Notes: a model not told the origin generated them from the sequence alone. A stretch of 64,000 nucleotides of DNA from REEP01 sp964517265 (GCA_964517265.1 CAZFBS010000005.1:1-64000), one strand, 5' to 3'. Positions 1-8,527 are shown, numbered from the stretch's first letter. Translations and numbers: made by a program.

Positions 1-61
1 GAGCGTCCCATTCATCGCAGGACACGACCATTGTAGCCAGCCTCCAACAGACAATTGCGAG

Positions 62-119
62 GAGGCCGCAAGGCCGCCGCGGCAATCCAGAAGATCCTGA
101 ACTGCGGCCTCTTTCTTTT
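62..119 (+). terminator. Rho-independent terminator of an upstream gene outside the window
   Basis: GAGGCCGCA (62-70) is perfectly complementary to TGCGGCCTC (103-111), and TTTCTTTT follows at once. The 32-nt loop is long for a terminator. A second strong hairpin, GGTTGGGA (124-131) with TCCCAACC (147-154), lies just downstream. The gene that ends here starts before the window. Confidence 0.6.
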
Positions 120-177
120 CGCAGGTTGGGAGACGCCTAAAGGCGATCCCAACCCACGGCGCCCGGGCCAATTCCTT

Positions 178-207
178 TTGGCAATTCGGGGCGGCAGGGT
201 CTATAAC
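178..207 (+). promoter_or_regulatory. Predicted sigma70-type promoter of ndk
   Basis: TTGGCA (178-183) and TATAAC (202-207) are separated by 18 bases. Transcription would start near 214 and give a leader of about 60 nt. That leader holds a perfect hairpin: GGCCTTCC (218-225), loop AGCG, GGAAGGCC (230-237). The GGGGAG at about 259-264 serves as ribosome binding site. Confidence 0.55.
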
Positions 208-273
208 GCGCCGGCTTGGCCTTCCAGCGGGAAGGCCCTCATCGGGGACCACCATCAGGGGAGTAGACCAGCC

Positions 274-696
274 ATGGCCGTCACGAAAACCTTGTCCATC
301 ATCAAGCCGGATGCGACCGCGCGCAACGTTACCGGCGGCATCAATGCGCTGTTCGAGCAAGGCGGCCTGCGCATTGTCGCGCAAAAGCGGATCCGGCTGA
401 CCCGGGAGCAGGCAGAGGCGTTCTACGCCGTCCATCGCGAGCGCCCGTTCTACGGCGAGCTGTGCGAATACATGTGCTCCGGGCCGGTGGTGGTCCAGGT
501 CCTCGAAGGCGAGGACGCGATCCAGCGCAACCGCGCCATCATGGGCGCGACCAACCCGGAGAATGCCGAGGAAGGCACCGTGCGCAAGGCATTCGGTCTC
601 AACGTCCAGGAGAACTCAGTGCACGGCTCCGACTCGCCGGAAAACGCCGCCAACGAGATCCGCTTCTTCTTCAGCGACATCGAGATCGTCGGCTGA
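274..696 (+). CDS. ndk: Nucleoside diphosphate kinase
   Basis: Transfers the gamma phosphate of ATP to other nucleoside diphosphates through a phosphohistidine, in the cytoplasm. The 140-residue length is normal for the family. The N-terminus carries the typical TLSIIKPDA strand, and the catalytic histidine is His117 in the motif NSVHGSDS. The start is the ATG at 274; the reading frame is open upstream to 55, but that part has no family similarity and lies over the promoter and leader. The gene is transcribed alone and converges with purN, whose end is 34 bases away. Confidence 0.97.
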   Translation: MAVTKTLSIIKPDATARNVTGGINALFEQGGLRIVAQKRIRLTREQAEAFYAVHRERPFYGELCEYMCSGPVVVQVLEGEDAIQRNRAIMGATNPENAEEGTVRKAFGLNVQENSVHGSDSPENAANEIRFFFSDIEIVG

Positions 697-730
697 GATC
701 CGGAGCCGCTGCCGGGGCCGGGGGGGTCGG

Positions 731-1396
731 CTAGCGCGCCTGCCGGTGCAGGCTGGGGTTGATCAGGCCGCCGCGAGGCGAGCCGGCCCCGCGGATGACG
801 ACGCGCTCGCGGGTGACCGAAACGCGGCCCTCGGCGATCGCCCGCACCGCCATCGGATAGATCTGGTGCTCCTCGATGAGGACGCGGGCGGCGAGGCTGT
901 CCGTATCGTCGTCGGCCAGCACCGGCACCGCCGCCTGGACGATGATCGGCCCGTCGTCCATCGCCGGGCGGACGAAGTGGACGGTGCAGCCGGTGAACCG
1001 GGCGCCGTACTCGATCACCCGCTCGTGGGTGCTGAGGCCGCGGAACGCCGGCAATAGCGACGGATGGATGTTGATCAGCCGGTCCCACCAGCGGCGGACG
1101 AAGCCGTCGGTCAACAGCCGCATGAAGCCGGCGAGACAGACCAGCTCGGCGCCGGCGTCGACCAGGGCTTCGTCCAGGGCTGCCTCGAACTCTTCACGGC
1201 CGTCGAATGCCCGATGGTCGATGACGGTGGTGGAAATACCCGCGTCTTCGGCGAAGGCGAGTCCTCCGGCGCCGGGCACGTTGGCGACCACCCGCACGAT
1301 CTCCGCCGGAAAGTCCTCTTCGGCGCAGGCATCGATCAGCGCCTTCAGGTTGCTGCCGCGGCCGGAAATCAGCACCGCCGTCTTCAGCTTCGCCAT
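731..1396 (-). CDS. purN: Phosphoribosylglycinamide formyltransferase
   Basis: Third step of purine synthesis: formylates GAR using 10-formyl-tetrahydrofolate. The protein has 221 residues. It shows the phosphate loop GRGSN (12-16) and the catalytic triad Asn109 and His111 (NIHPS) with Asp147 (MDDGP). Its start overlaps the end of purM by 13 bases, so the two are translationally coupled in a purM-purN operon. The purM-purN order is common in alphaproteobacteria. Confidence 0.97.
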   Translation of the reverse strand: MAKLKTAVLISGRGSNLKALIDACAEEDFPAEIVRVVANVPGAGGLAFAEDAGISTTVIDHRAFDGREEFEAALDEALVDAGAELVCLAGFMRLLTDGFVRRWWDRLINIHPSLLPAFRGLSTHERVIEYGARFTGCTVHFVRPAMDDGPIIVQAAVPVLADDDTDSLAARVLIEEHQIYPMAVRAIAEGRVSVTRERVVIRGAGSPRGGLINPSLHRQAR

Positions 1397-2442
1397 GCCT
1401 GCTCCGCGCCCATGAGGATCAGGCCGGGATCACGGCGCGGCACCAGCCGGCCGATCCGCCAGACCTGCTCTCCCGCCTGCTCCAAAAGCGCGGTCAGATC
1501 CGCCGCCCGCTCCGGCGCGACCACCGCGATCATACCGAGGCCGCAGTTGAAGGTGCGCGCCATTTCTGCGGCTCTCAGTCCACCGGCCTGCTGAATCCAG
1601 CGCATCACGCCGGGCAGCGGCCATGCCGTCGCATCGATTTCGGCGGCGAGGCCGGAGGGCAGCACACGCGGAACATTGTCGATCAGGCCGCCGCCGGTGA
1701 TGTGCGCGAGCGCTCTGATGCCGCCGGCGCGAACGGCGGCAAGGCAGCTTTTGGCATAGATCCGGGTCGGATCGAGCAGCGCTTCGCCCAGCGGCCGGGC
1801 GCGATCGAACGGCGCCGGTGCGGCAAGATCGGCGGCCGTGGCGGCAACGATCCGGCGAACCAAAGAGAAGCCGTTGGAATGCATCCCGTTGGAGGCAAGC
1901 CCGAGGACGATGTCGCCTTCGGCCGCGGCCGCGCCGGTCAGCGCGTGGCCGCGCTCGACCGCACCGACGGCAAAGCCGGCCAGATCGTAATCGCCTTCGC
2001 CGTACATTCCCGGCATCTCCGCGGTTTCGCCGCCGATCAAAGCGCATCCGGCCTGCCGGCACCCGTGCGCGATCCCGGCAACGACGCTTCGAGCAGTGGC
2101 GACATCGAGCCGGCCGGTGGCGAAGTAGTCGAGAAAGAACAGCGGCTCGGCCCCCTGGACGATGAGATCATTGACGCTCATCGCGACCAGATCGATGCCG
2201 ACGGAGTCGTGGCGGCCGACCGCCGCGGCCAGCTTGAGCTTGGTGCCGACGCCATCGGTTGCGGCGACCAGGATCGGGTCCTGGTAGCCGGCCGCTTTCA
2301 GGTCGAACAATGCCCCGAAACCGCCGAGCTCGGAGAGGGCGCCGGGGCGCACCGTCGCCCGCGCCAGAGGTTTGATCGCTTCCACCAGTGCTTGACCGGC
2401 ATCGATATCGACACCCGCATCACGATAGCTATGGCCGCTGAT
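1384..2442 (-). CDS. purM: Phosphoribosylformylglycinamidine cyclo-ligase, apparent ATC start
   Basis: Makes AIR from FGAM with ATP in purine synthesis. The body matches PurM throughout: YRDAGVDIDAG at the start, then GVGTKLK, ATDG and GGETAEMPGMY. The start is the odd point. The frame is open to an ATG at 2499, but the residues between it and YRDAGV are not PurM-like. A textbook ribosome binding site, AAGGAGGA (complement of 2447-2454), lies five bases before an in-frame ATC (complement of 2440-2442), close to where PurM proteins usually begin. No in-frame ATG, GTG or TTG follows it before conserved sequence. The annotation uses the ATC; the alternative start is 2499. About 352 residues. Confidence 0.9.
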   Translation of the reverse strand: MSGHSYRDAGVDIDAGQALVEAIKPLARATVRPGALSELGGFGALFDLKAAGYQDPILVAATDGVGTKLKLAAAVGRHDSVGIDLVAMSVNDLIVQGAEPLFFLDYFATGRLDVATARSVVAGIAHGCRQAGCALIGGETAEMPGMYGEGDYDLAGFAVGAVERGHALTGAAAAEGDIVLGLASNGMHSNGFSLVRRIVAATAADLAAPAPFDRARPLGEALLDPTRIYAKSCLAAVRAGGIRALAHITGGGLIDNVPRVLPSGLAAEIDATAWPLPGVMRWIQQAGGLRAAEMARTFNCGLGMIAVVAPERAADLTALLEQAGEQVWRIGRLVPRRDPGLILMGAEQAWRS

Positions 2443-2446
2443 GCGC

Positions 2447-2454
2447 TCCTCCTT
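2447..2454 (-). promoter_or_regulatory. Shine-Dalgarno of purM that argues for the ATC start
   Basis: On the minus strand, AAGGAGGA is followed by GCGC and then ATC. Spacing from GGAGG to ATC is five bases. It would sit inside the coding region if the ATG at 2499 were used. Confidence 0.6.
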
Positions 2455-2494
2455 TACATATGTCGGGACCAGCACCGTCCCTCGCGCGGCGGGA

Positions 2495-2522
2495 AACATA
2501 CTTGATCCGGAACCGTATGCAA
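2495..2522 (-). promoter_or_regulatory. Candidate purMN promoter
   Basis: Read on the minus strand, TTGCAT (2522-2517) and TATGTT (2500-2495) are separated by 16 bases. The ATG at 2499 lies within the -10 hexamer, so a transcript from this promoter would lack that codon. This supports the downstream purM start. Confidence 0.4.
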
Positions 2523-3634
2523 TGAGACTCCGACGCCATCCACCCGCCCTGTTCGCCTCTCTTTGGATTGGCGCGCTGTGCATGCTGGGCGCCCTCGCGC
2601 CGGCTGCCGCCCAAGCCGCGATCCTGGAGGTTCAGGGCGTCCAGGTTGACGTCACCGCCGACAGCGCCGCAGAAGCGCGCGAACGGGCGATTTTAGAGGC
2701 GCAGCGCAAGGCCTTCGAGCAGCTCGCGGTGGAGGTGACCGGGGGTCGCCCCGCGCCCGGCCTCAGCGATGCCGACATCACAGGGCTCGTCCACGACTTC
2801 TCGATCACCGATGAGAAGTCATCGACGGTCCGCTATATCGCCACCTTCGACGTCCGCTTTGACAGCGCGCGTGTGCGCGACGTGGTCGGCCCATTCGCCG
2901 CGTCCGCCGCTGCTGCCGCGCCGCGCCCGGTCGTGATCGTTCCGCTGTTGCAATCGGAAGCCGGGCAAACGCTGTGGGATGAGCCCAATCCGTGGCGCAC
3001 GGCATGGGCACGCCATGCCTCCTCCACCCACGTGGTGCCGACCCTGGTGCCGGCGGGCGATCTGGAGGACGTCGCGCTGGTCGGTCCGGAGGACGCGGCC
3101 GCCGGGGACACCGAACGGCTGATGGCACTGGCCCGCCATCATGGCGCCGAGGCCGCCCTCGTCGCGATCGCCGCGGTGCAGAACGAAGAGCCGCCTTCGC
3201 TCACCGTGACCAGCGTGCGCCATGGTCCCGAAGGCGCGGCGGCGCCCCTGGTCGCGACGTTCGCGGGCGGGCCGGAAGAGCCTTTTGAGAGCCTTCTCGA
3301 TCGAGCGGCGGCGGCGGTGCATGCCGATCTGCAGGCGCGCTGGCGGCAGGAGACGGTGGCGCCCGCCGCCGCGCCGGCGGTTCTCGACGTGGCGGTGCCG
3401 ATCACCGGCCTGAACGACTGGATTTTCGTGCGCGGCCGTTTGCAAAATCAACAGTTGGTGAAGGAGACCGACCTGATCAGGTTGAGCCGCGAGGAGGCCC
3501 GGCTTGTCCTGCATTATGTGGGCGAGCTGTCCGAGCTGACCGAGGCCCTGCGAAAGGACGGCCTCGATCTCGTCCGCGAGGGCGAACGCTGGACGCTGCT
3601 GCCGACGGGTGTCGCGTATCGCGGCGCCAATTGA
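2522..3634 (+). CDS. DUF2066-family exported protein
   Basis: A 370-residue protein of unknown function. It begins with a signal peptide: positive MRLRRH, a hydrophobic core, and cleavage near AQAA around residues 30-35. The start of the mature part, with EVQGVQVDVTAD and the AAEARERAI...AF pattern, resembles DUF2066 proteins, which often sit beside purM and an hda-like gene in alphaproteobacteria. It is probably periplasmic. The start is the ATG at 2522, divergent from purM; an upstream in-frame ATG at 2441 would place the signal peptide internally. The family assignment rests on context and general sequence features, not on a search. Confidence 0.75.
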   Translation: MRLRRHPPALFASLWIGALCMLGALAPAAAQAAILEVQGVQVDVTADSAAEARERAILEAQRKAFEQLAVEVTGGRPAPGLSDADITGLVHDFSITDEKSSTVRYIATFDVRFDSARVRDVVGPFAASAAAAAPRPVVIVPLLQSEAGQTLWDEPNPWRTAWARHASSTHVVPTLVPAGDLEDVALVGPEDAAAGDTERLMALARHHGAEAALVAIAAVQNEEPPSLTVTSVRHGPEGAAAPLVATFAGGPEEPFESLLDRAAAAVHADLQARWRQETVAPAAAPAVLDVAVPITGLNDWIFVRGRLQNQQLVKETDLIRLSREEARLVLHYVGELSELTEALRKDGLDLVREGERWTLLPTGVAYRGAN

Positions 3635-3682
3635 AAGAATGACGGACGCCGGCAGGGCAATGGTGAACAGGCTGGGACCGCC

Positions 3683-4372
3683 GTGACCGACCGCAAGCAG
3701 CTTCTGTTCGCGTTCGACCATGCTCCGTCCTTTCAGGAGCAGGATTTTCTCGTCGCCGACGACAATCGGGAGGCCTACGCGTGGCTGGAGCGATGGCCGC
3801 ACTGGCCGGCGTCGGTGCTCGTGGTGCACGGCCCGCCCGGCTGCGGCAAGACCCACCTGCTGCATGTCTTTCTGGCGCGGACGGGCGGTCTTGCGTTGAC
3901 GCGGTCCGATCTCGATCAGGGCCATGTGGTCGAGCGCCTCGATGCTGCGCCGGCCTGGGCCTTCGACGATGCCGATCACGTCACTGGCCCGGCGCAGGAA
4001 GTAGCATTGCTGCATGTCTACAACACCATCTGCGAGACGAGGCGGCACCTGTTGCTGACGGCACGGGAGCCGCCGTCGCGCTGGCGGATCGGCCTCGCCG
4101 ATCTCGGCTCCCGCCTCAGAGCGATCCCGGTAGCGGGTATCCGCTCGCCCGGCGATCCGCTGATGCGAGCGGTGTTGGTCAAGCTGTTCGCCGACCGCCA
4201 GCTTCAGGTCGATGACGGCGTCTTAACCTATGTTCTGTCGCACATGGAGCGGACGTTCGATGCTGCCCGCTCCATCGTTGCCCGCATTGACGAAACGGCG
4301 CTTCATGGCCATCGCCGGATCACCACCGTGCTGGTTCGCGAAGTGCTTAACGCGGAGCGGAGAAGCGTTTAG
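3683..4372 (+). CDS. hdaA: Hda-like DnaA-related AAA protein
   Basis: A 229-residue relative of the DnaA AAA domain. In this position alphaproteobacteria carry HdaA, which works with the sliding clamp to convert DnaA-ATP to DnaA-ADP after initiation. The Walker A motif is GPPGCGKT (50-57) and the Walker B-like strand is AWAFDDAD (about 88-95). The C-terminal helices (LTYVLSHMERTFDAARSIVARID) match the lid domain. There is no DnaA DNA-binding domain IV, which is typical for Hda. The start is a GTG at 3683, 48 bases after the DUF2066 gene, so the two are likely cotranscribed. An N-terminal clamp-binding motif QLLFAF is visible at residues 6-11. Confidence 0.85.
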   Translation: MTDRKQLLFAFDHAPSFQEQDFLVADDNREAYAWLERWPHWPASVLVVHGPPGCGKTHLLHVFLARTGGLALTRSDLDQGHVVERLDAAPAWAFDDADHVTGPAQEVALLHVYNTICETRRHLLLTAREPPSRWRIGLADLGSRLRAIPVAGIRSPGDPLMRAVLVKLFADRQLQVDDGVLTYVLSHMERTFDAARSIVARIDETALHGHRRITTVLVREVLNAERRSV

Positions 4373-4426
4373 AATGGCAGGCGGCAAGGAGCGAGAACCT
4401 GCCGGCATGGGGGGAGGGCAACCCGC

Positions 4427-5149
4427 TTGGACGACACATCCATCCACGCCGATTCGTTGATCGATGCGGCGCTCGGGCTCGCGGCGGAGCAGGGATGGCG
4501 CACGGTGACGCTGCCTCAGGTGGCGGCCGCGGCGGGCGTGTCGCTGGCCGACGCTCATGCGACGTTCCCCTCGAAGACGGCGCTGTTGAATGCCTTCATT
4601 GCCAGGATCGATCGGCAGATGCTGAGCGGAGAGGCCCCGGACATGGGCGAGTCCGTGCGCGATCGCCTGTTCGATGTCATCATGCGCCGCCTCGATGCGC
4701 TGGAGCCTCACAAGGAGGCGATCGCCGCCATTGCCGAGGATCTGCCGAGCGATCCGCTGACAGCGCTTGCCGTTTTGCCCGCCTTCGGCAACGCGATGGC
4801 CTGGATCCTGGAGACCGTCGGCCTCTCGGCGTCCGGCCTGTCGGGCGCCGTCCGGATCAAGGGGTTGGCGCTGATTTACCTGACAACCCTGCGGACGTGG
4901 CTGGAGGATGACACCGCTGATGCGGCGCGGACGATGGCCACGCTCGATCGGTCCTTGCGCCGGACGGAGATGGTGATCCGCTCTATGCCCTCCTGGCCGG
5001 GACGTCGATTGCGCCGGCATGAGGCATCTTGGACATCGGACGAGGCCAGTTCGGGCGAGGGTTCGACGGCGGAGGTTCCGGCCGGCGGTGTTCCCCTTGA
5101 GGGCACGACACCGTTCGGCGAGATGCCGGGAGCCGGCCCGGGCGGGTGA
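4427..5149 (+). CDS. TetR-type regulator (COQ9-like C-terminal part)
   Basis: A 240-residue protein with an N-terminal TetR helix-turn-helix. DAALGLAAEQGWRTVT is helix 1; VAAAAGVS followed by ATFPSKTALLNAF forms helices 2-4 (residues 10-55). The middle part, with MRRLDALEPHKEAI, resembles the COQ9-like group of TetR proteins found in alphaproteobacteria. The last 45 residues are Gly/Pro/Glu-rich and look disordered. The start is a TTG at 4427 behind GGGGGGAGGG. It lies 195 bases upstream of the phasin gene in the same direction, so it may act on PHA genes; that is inference. Confidence 0.7.
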   Translation: MDDTSIHADSLIDAALGLAAEQGWRTVTLPQVAAAAGVSLADAHATFPSKTALLNAFIARIDRQMLSGEAPDMGESVRDRLFDVIMRRLDALEPHKEAIAAIAEDLPSDPLTALAVLPAFGNAMAWILETVGLSASGLSGAVRIKGLALIYLTTLRTWLEDDTADAARTMATLDRSLRRTEMVIRSMPSWPGRRLRRHEASWTSDEASSGEGSTAEVPAGGVPLEGTTPFGEMPGAGPGG

Positions 5150-5262
5150 GGCGCGGCGGAACGATCGGATCCGGCTTGCCGATGCCGCGCAGCCGGAGCA
5201 AGGGGCCGGTGTCGCGTTTGCTGCAGCGCAGCAAGCGCTTTTTGTGCAGCGCAACATTGCGG

Positions 5263-5291
5263 TTGACAGCGCGGCATGGGTGGGGGATAGT
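5263..5291 (+). promoter_or_regulatory. Promoter of the phasin gene
   Basis: A consensus -35, TTGACA (5263-5268), and -10, GATAGT (5286-5291), are separated by 17 bases. This is one of the best sigma70-type matches in the window and fits the strong expression known for phasins. Confidence 0.7.
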
Positions 5292-5344
5292 GCACCCATA
5301 CCCAATCAATTTCGTTCCCGATAGTGCGACGAAGGACCAAGAAC

Positions 5345-5839
5345 ATGGCGCAAACCCCAGAACTCCCTGACTTCACGAAAATCCTGAAGGATTTCGATCC
5401 GACCAAGATGGCGGACTCGTTCACCAAGATGATGAAAAACTACAAGATGCCCGGTGTCGACGTTGATGCGGTCGTCGCCAACCAGCGCAAGAACGTTGAA
5501 GCGCTGACAAGTGCCAATCGGGTTGCCCTGGAAGGCATGCAAGCGGTCATCAAGCGTCAGGTCGAGATCGTCCAGGAGACGATGAACGAGGCGAGCAAGG
5601 CGTTCGATTCGATCTCCAAGGCCGGCTCGCCACCGGAAGCGGCGGCAAAGCAGGCTGAACTCGCGAAGAATGCGTTCGAGCGTGCCCTTGGCAATGCTCG
5701 TGAACTGGCGGAAATGGTTTCCAAGGCACAGCAGGAAGCCACCAACACCATCAATAGCCGTATTGCCGAGTCTTTGGACGAGTTCAAGGACATGGTGCTG
5801 AAGTTGAAGTCCGGCGCCACGGCAGAGCCGAAGAAGTAA
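5345..5839 (+). CDS. phaP: Phasin, PHA granule-coating protein
   Basis: Phasins coat polyhydroxyalkanoate granules and control their size and number. This one has 164 residues, is Lys/Ala/Glu/Met-rich and is almost wholly amphipathic helix. The region from about residue 50 (ANRVALEGMQAVIKRQ) to 150 fits the phasin 2 family. There is no signal peptide. The start is the ATG at 5345, since homologues begin close to it; an upstream in-frame start at 5324 is also possible. The gene is monocistronic between its own promoter and terminator. It implies PHA storage, consistent with the depolymerase-like gene near 40 kb. Confidence 0.88.
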   Translation: MAQTPELPDFTKILKDFDPTKMADSFTKMMKNYKMPGVDVDAVVANQRKNVEALTSANRVALEGMQAVIKRQVEIVQETMNEASKAFDSISKAGSPPEAAAKQAELAKNAFERALGNARELAEMVSKAQQEATNTINSRIAESLDEFKDMVLKLKSGATAEPKK

Positions 5840-5863
5840 TCGGCAAGATGACAACGATCGGAA

Positions 5864-5900
5864 GCGGCCTCCCGACCGGGGGGTCGCTTTCGTTCTGTTT
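5864..5900 (+). terminator. Rho-independent terminator after phaP
   Basis: Stem GCGGCCTCCC (5864-5873) with GGGGGGTCGC (5878-5887): ten pairs, two of them G-U, and a 4-base loop. TTTCGTTCTGTTT follows. Confidence 0.75.
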
Positions 5901-5924
5901 GGCGCTTCTTTCCCTCTCTGTTCG

Positions 5925-6260
5925 ATGACGATTTCCTACGACACCTTCGCTGCTGTCGATGTTCGCGTCGGCACCGTCACCAGGGCGGAAGCCTTTCCCC
6001 AGGCGCGCAAGCCGGCGATCAAGTTGTGGATCGATTTCGGCCCCGAAGTCGGGGAGCGGAAAAGTTCTGCGCAGATCACCCGTCACTATACGCCCGAAAG
6101 CCTGGTCGGCCGGCAGGTCGCGGCCGTCGTCAATCTGCCGCCGCGTCAGATCGGCACCTTCGTTTCCTCGGTTCTGGTGCTGGGGTTTCCCGATCAGGAG
6201 GGCGAGGTCGTCCTTATCGCCCCCGATCTTCCCGTGCCGAACGGCGCTCGCCTCTATTGA
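5925..6260 (+). CDS. csaA: CsaA-like tRNA-binding domain protein
   Basis: A single OB-fold EMAP/tRNA-binding domain of 111 residues, the usual CsaA length. The signature elements are VDVRVGTV near the start, KLWIDFG, AQITRHY, and VNLPPRQIG followed by SSVLVLGF. CsaA forms dimers and has been linked to protein export and tRNA binding in other bacteria; the true role is uncertain. It converges with the histidine kinase gene, whose stop is 32 bases away. Confidence 0.85.
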   Translation: MTISYDTFAAVDVRVGTVTRAEAFPQARKPAIKLWIDFGPEVGERKSSAQITRHYTPESLVGRQVAAVVNLPPRQIGTFVSSVLVLGFPDQEGEVVLIAPDLPVPNGARLY

Positions 6261-6292
6261 GGCGCGAAATGACGTGAGGCCGCAAGCAAAGC

Positions 6293-7603
6293 TCAGATCG
6301 GCAACCAGATCCGCGCCCGCAGACCACCGAGCGGCGATTCCCCCAGCACGATGTCGCCGCCATGACTACGCGCGACATCACGGGCGATGCTGAGGCCGAG
6401 GCCGATTCCTCCCGTCGCCGGATTGCGGGAGCCCTCTACGCGATAGAACGGCTTGAACACTTCCTCGCGGCGGTCTTCGGAGATCCCCGGACCGTCATCG
6501 TCGACGATCACCTCGATCCGCTCCCGCCAGCGCCCCGCCTGCACCGAAACGTGGCGGCCATAACGCATCGCATTGTCGAGCAGGTTGGTGACGCATCGCT
6601 GGAACGCCAATGGCCTCACCGCCATCCGCAGCCCCGACTCCGTGCGCAAGGTGATTTCGCCGCCTTTGCGACGCGCTTGGCGGACGCTTTCTTCGAGCAG
6701 CACGCTGACATCGGCCTGCTGCGGTTTCTCGCTGCCTTCCCCTCTGGCGAAGCTGAGGTAGCCGTCCAGCATCCGCTCCATGTCGGTGACATCCTCCTTC
6801 AGTGCAACGATCCCGTCGTCGCTGCCCATCATCTCCAACTGCAGCTTCATCCGTGTTAGGGGAGTCCGCAGATCATGGGAGACGCCGGAAAGCAATGCCG
6901 TCCGCTGGCTGATCTGGCGGAAGATCCTCTGCCGCATGGCGATGAACGCTGCCGCCGCCTGACGCACCTCCTTGGCCCCCTGCGGCTTGAACGCAGGGAC
7001 ATCGCGGCCTTTGCCGAACGCCTCGGCAGCACTCGCAAGACGCAGCACCGGCCGGATCTGATTGCGCATGAACACGGAGGCGAACCCCAACAGGATCATC
7101 GACGTGCCGACCATCCACAGAATGAAGACGTACGTCGTTGTGCTGAACACATGCTTCTTGTTGATCATCAGCCGCAACACACCGTCCGGCAGTTGAACAT
7201 CGACCACGACGAACTGGTCCAGAGACTCGGTGTCGATCCGAAAAGGCTTGCTGATGTGGCCGTGGAGGGCGTCCTCGAGGGTGCGATGCATGGAGCCGCT
7301 TGCGCGGACCACCTCGTTCGGCAGGATCCCTCCGGGCTGGAACGTTGCCGTTACCCGCAGTGCGGTGGCCGCCTCGTCCAGAAACCATTGCTGGACTGCC
7401 GGATCGGGAAAGGCGCCAAGGCCGCCGACGAGAACAGCGATATTCCCGGCAAGGTTGCTCGAAAGCCGCCAGCGAACCGTCTCCCAATGGTTGCCGTAAA
7501 AAATGTACGTCGAGACGATCTGGACGATCAAAAGAGGAAGCACAACGATCAGGAGCGTGCGCCCGAGCAGGCTCCGCGGCAGGTAGTTTTTGATCACGAG
7601 CAT
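6293..7603 (-). CDS. EnvZ-like sensor histidine kinase, no adjacent regulator
   Basis: A 436-residue membrane kinase. The order is transmembrane helix 1 (about 13-35), periplasmic sensor region (36-155), transmembrane helix 2 (156-178), HAMP (179-232), then the dimerisation helix with phosphoacceptor His243 in VSHDLRTPLTR. The ATPase part has N-box NLLDNAMRYG (340-349), G1 DDDGPGI (368-374) and G2 GGIGLGLS. The overall pattern resembles EnvZ. The partner OmpR-type regulator is usually adjacent, but the neighbours here are csaA and osmC, so the cognate regulator must be elsewhere. Confidence 0.9.
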   Translation of the reverse strand: MLVIKNYLPRSLLGRTLLIVVLPLLIVQIVSTYIFYGNHWETVRWRLSSNLAGNIAVLVGGLGAFPDPAVQQWFLDEAATALRVTATFQPGGILPNEVVRASGSMHRTLEDALHGHISKPFRIDTESLDQFVVVDVQLPDGVLRLMINKKHVFSTTTYVFILWMVGTSMILLGFASVFMRNQIRPVLRLASAAEAFGKGRDVPAFKPQGAKEVRQAAAAFIAMRQRIFRQISQRTALLSGVSHDLRTPLTRMKLQLEMMGSDDGIVALKEDVTDMERMLDGYLSFARGEGSEKPQQADVSVLLEESVRQARRKGGEITLRTESGLRMAVRPLAFQRCVTNLLDNAMRYGRHVSVQAGRWRERIEVIVDDDGPGISEDRREEVFKPFYRVEGSRNPATGGIGLGLSIARDVARSHGGDIVLGESPLGGLRARIWLPI

Positions 7604-7787
7604 CCGCCGATCAAGTTGCTGGTCAGGTTGCCGTCAGGGGAACCGGAACACCCATTGCCGAACAACCCGCGTCGGACGCGCACGCCGCTCCCGGCCCCTG
7701 ACGTTCTTAAGATGGGGCACGTTCGCGTTTGCAGCCATGTGCACCGCTGCCGTCACCTCACTTCGGCGGGCAGTGGCAGCGGCAGGA

Positions 7788-8216
7788 TCAACGAACGAGG
7801 CGTGCCGAGAGGCCGATGGTGGTCCCCCCCAGCGCCCTCGACACCGGGCACCCGTGCTTTGCCGTTTCCGCCTGCTGGCGGAATGTCGTCTCGTCGATGC
7901 CGGGGACCTCACCTTCGGTTTCAAGGTCGATCCGGGAGATGACGAAGGCGCCTTCCGCCTTCTCAAGCTGAACCTTTGCGGTGGTCGCGATTCGGGACGG
8001 CTCGAATCCTGCGCTGGTCAGACCGTGGGCAAGAGCCATCGAAAAGCACCCGGCATGGGCCGCGGCGATCAACTCTTCGGGGTTGGTCCCGTCGCCCTGC
8101 TCGAACCGCGATTCAAAGGAATAGCGTCCCTCGAAGGCGCCGCTTCCCAGCTTCATCCGGCCTTCGCCGGCCTGCAGATTGCCCTTCCATTCCGCCTCTG
8201 CATTCCTGGTTCTCAT
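7788..8216 (-). CDS. osmC: OsmC-family peroxiredoxin
   Basis: Reduces organic hydroperoxides in the cytoplasm through a pair of cysteines. The protein is 142 residues long, normal for OsmC. The peroxidatic Cys57 lies in AAHAGCFSMALAH and the resolving Cys123 in KHGCPVSRAL. NPEELIAAAHA and the C-terminal LGGTTI segment also fit. It is transcribed alone on the minus strand, divergent from the tRNA gene. The OsmC and Ohr subfamilies can be hard to separate; NPEELIAAAHAGCFSMAL favours OsmC. Confidence 0.92.
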   Translation of the reverse strand: MRTRNAEAEWKGNLQAGEGRMKLGSGAFEGRYSFESRFEQGDGTNPEELIAAAHAGCFSMALAHGLTSAGFEPSRIATTAKVQLEKAEGAFVISRIDLETEGEVPGIDETTFRQQAETAKHGCPVSRALGGTTIGLSARLVR

Positions 8217-8527
8217 CGCAGTACCCTTATCCTGAACAACGCCCGCCTCGTCCGTCGACCCCCTTCTTGCGCACGACGTCGGGCGGGCTCCAAGTACCCG
8301 CCATCGTCGGAGGGGAGGGACGGATCGGCATTAAACTGAGCTAACAGCTTCCCTTGGAATGATGGCCCGCGCACCTGTCCCGCTCGTGAAGGGGGCAGCA
8401 TTCAGCAGCGCGTCGCCATGATCGGTTTTCCCTGGATGGCTTTCTATGGCCGGCGTGGATCAACCTTGCCTCGGCGCGCCCCCTATGCTACCTCAGCGTT
8501 CGAAACTCCGGCTGGGCCGTGGCGCCT
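8217..8527. other. Gene-free stretch between osmC and tRNA-Gly
   Basis: This 311-base region must hold the divergent promoters of osmC and the tRNA gene. No convincing reading frame, repeat or hairpin was seen. The hexamers TTGCCT (8466-8471) and TATGCT (8484-8489) are only 12 bases apart, too close for a standard promoter. Confidence 0.4.

Noticed and set aside
7632..7703. CGTCAGGGG / CCCCTGACG inverted repeat between osmC and the kinase
   Set aside because: The arms are 54 bases apart with no T-run; too weak to call a terminator.
8466..8489. TTGCCT and TATGCT as tRNA promoter
   Set aside because: The spacer is only 12 bases.
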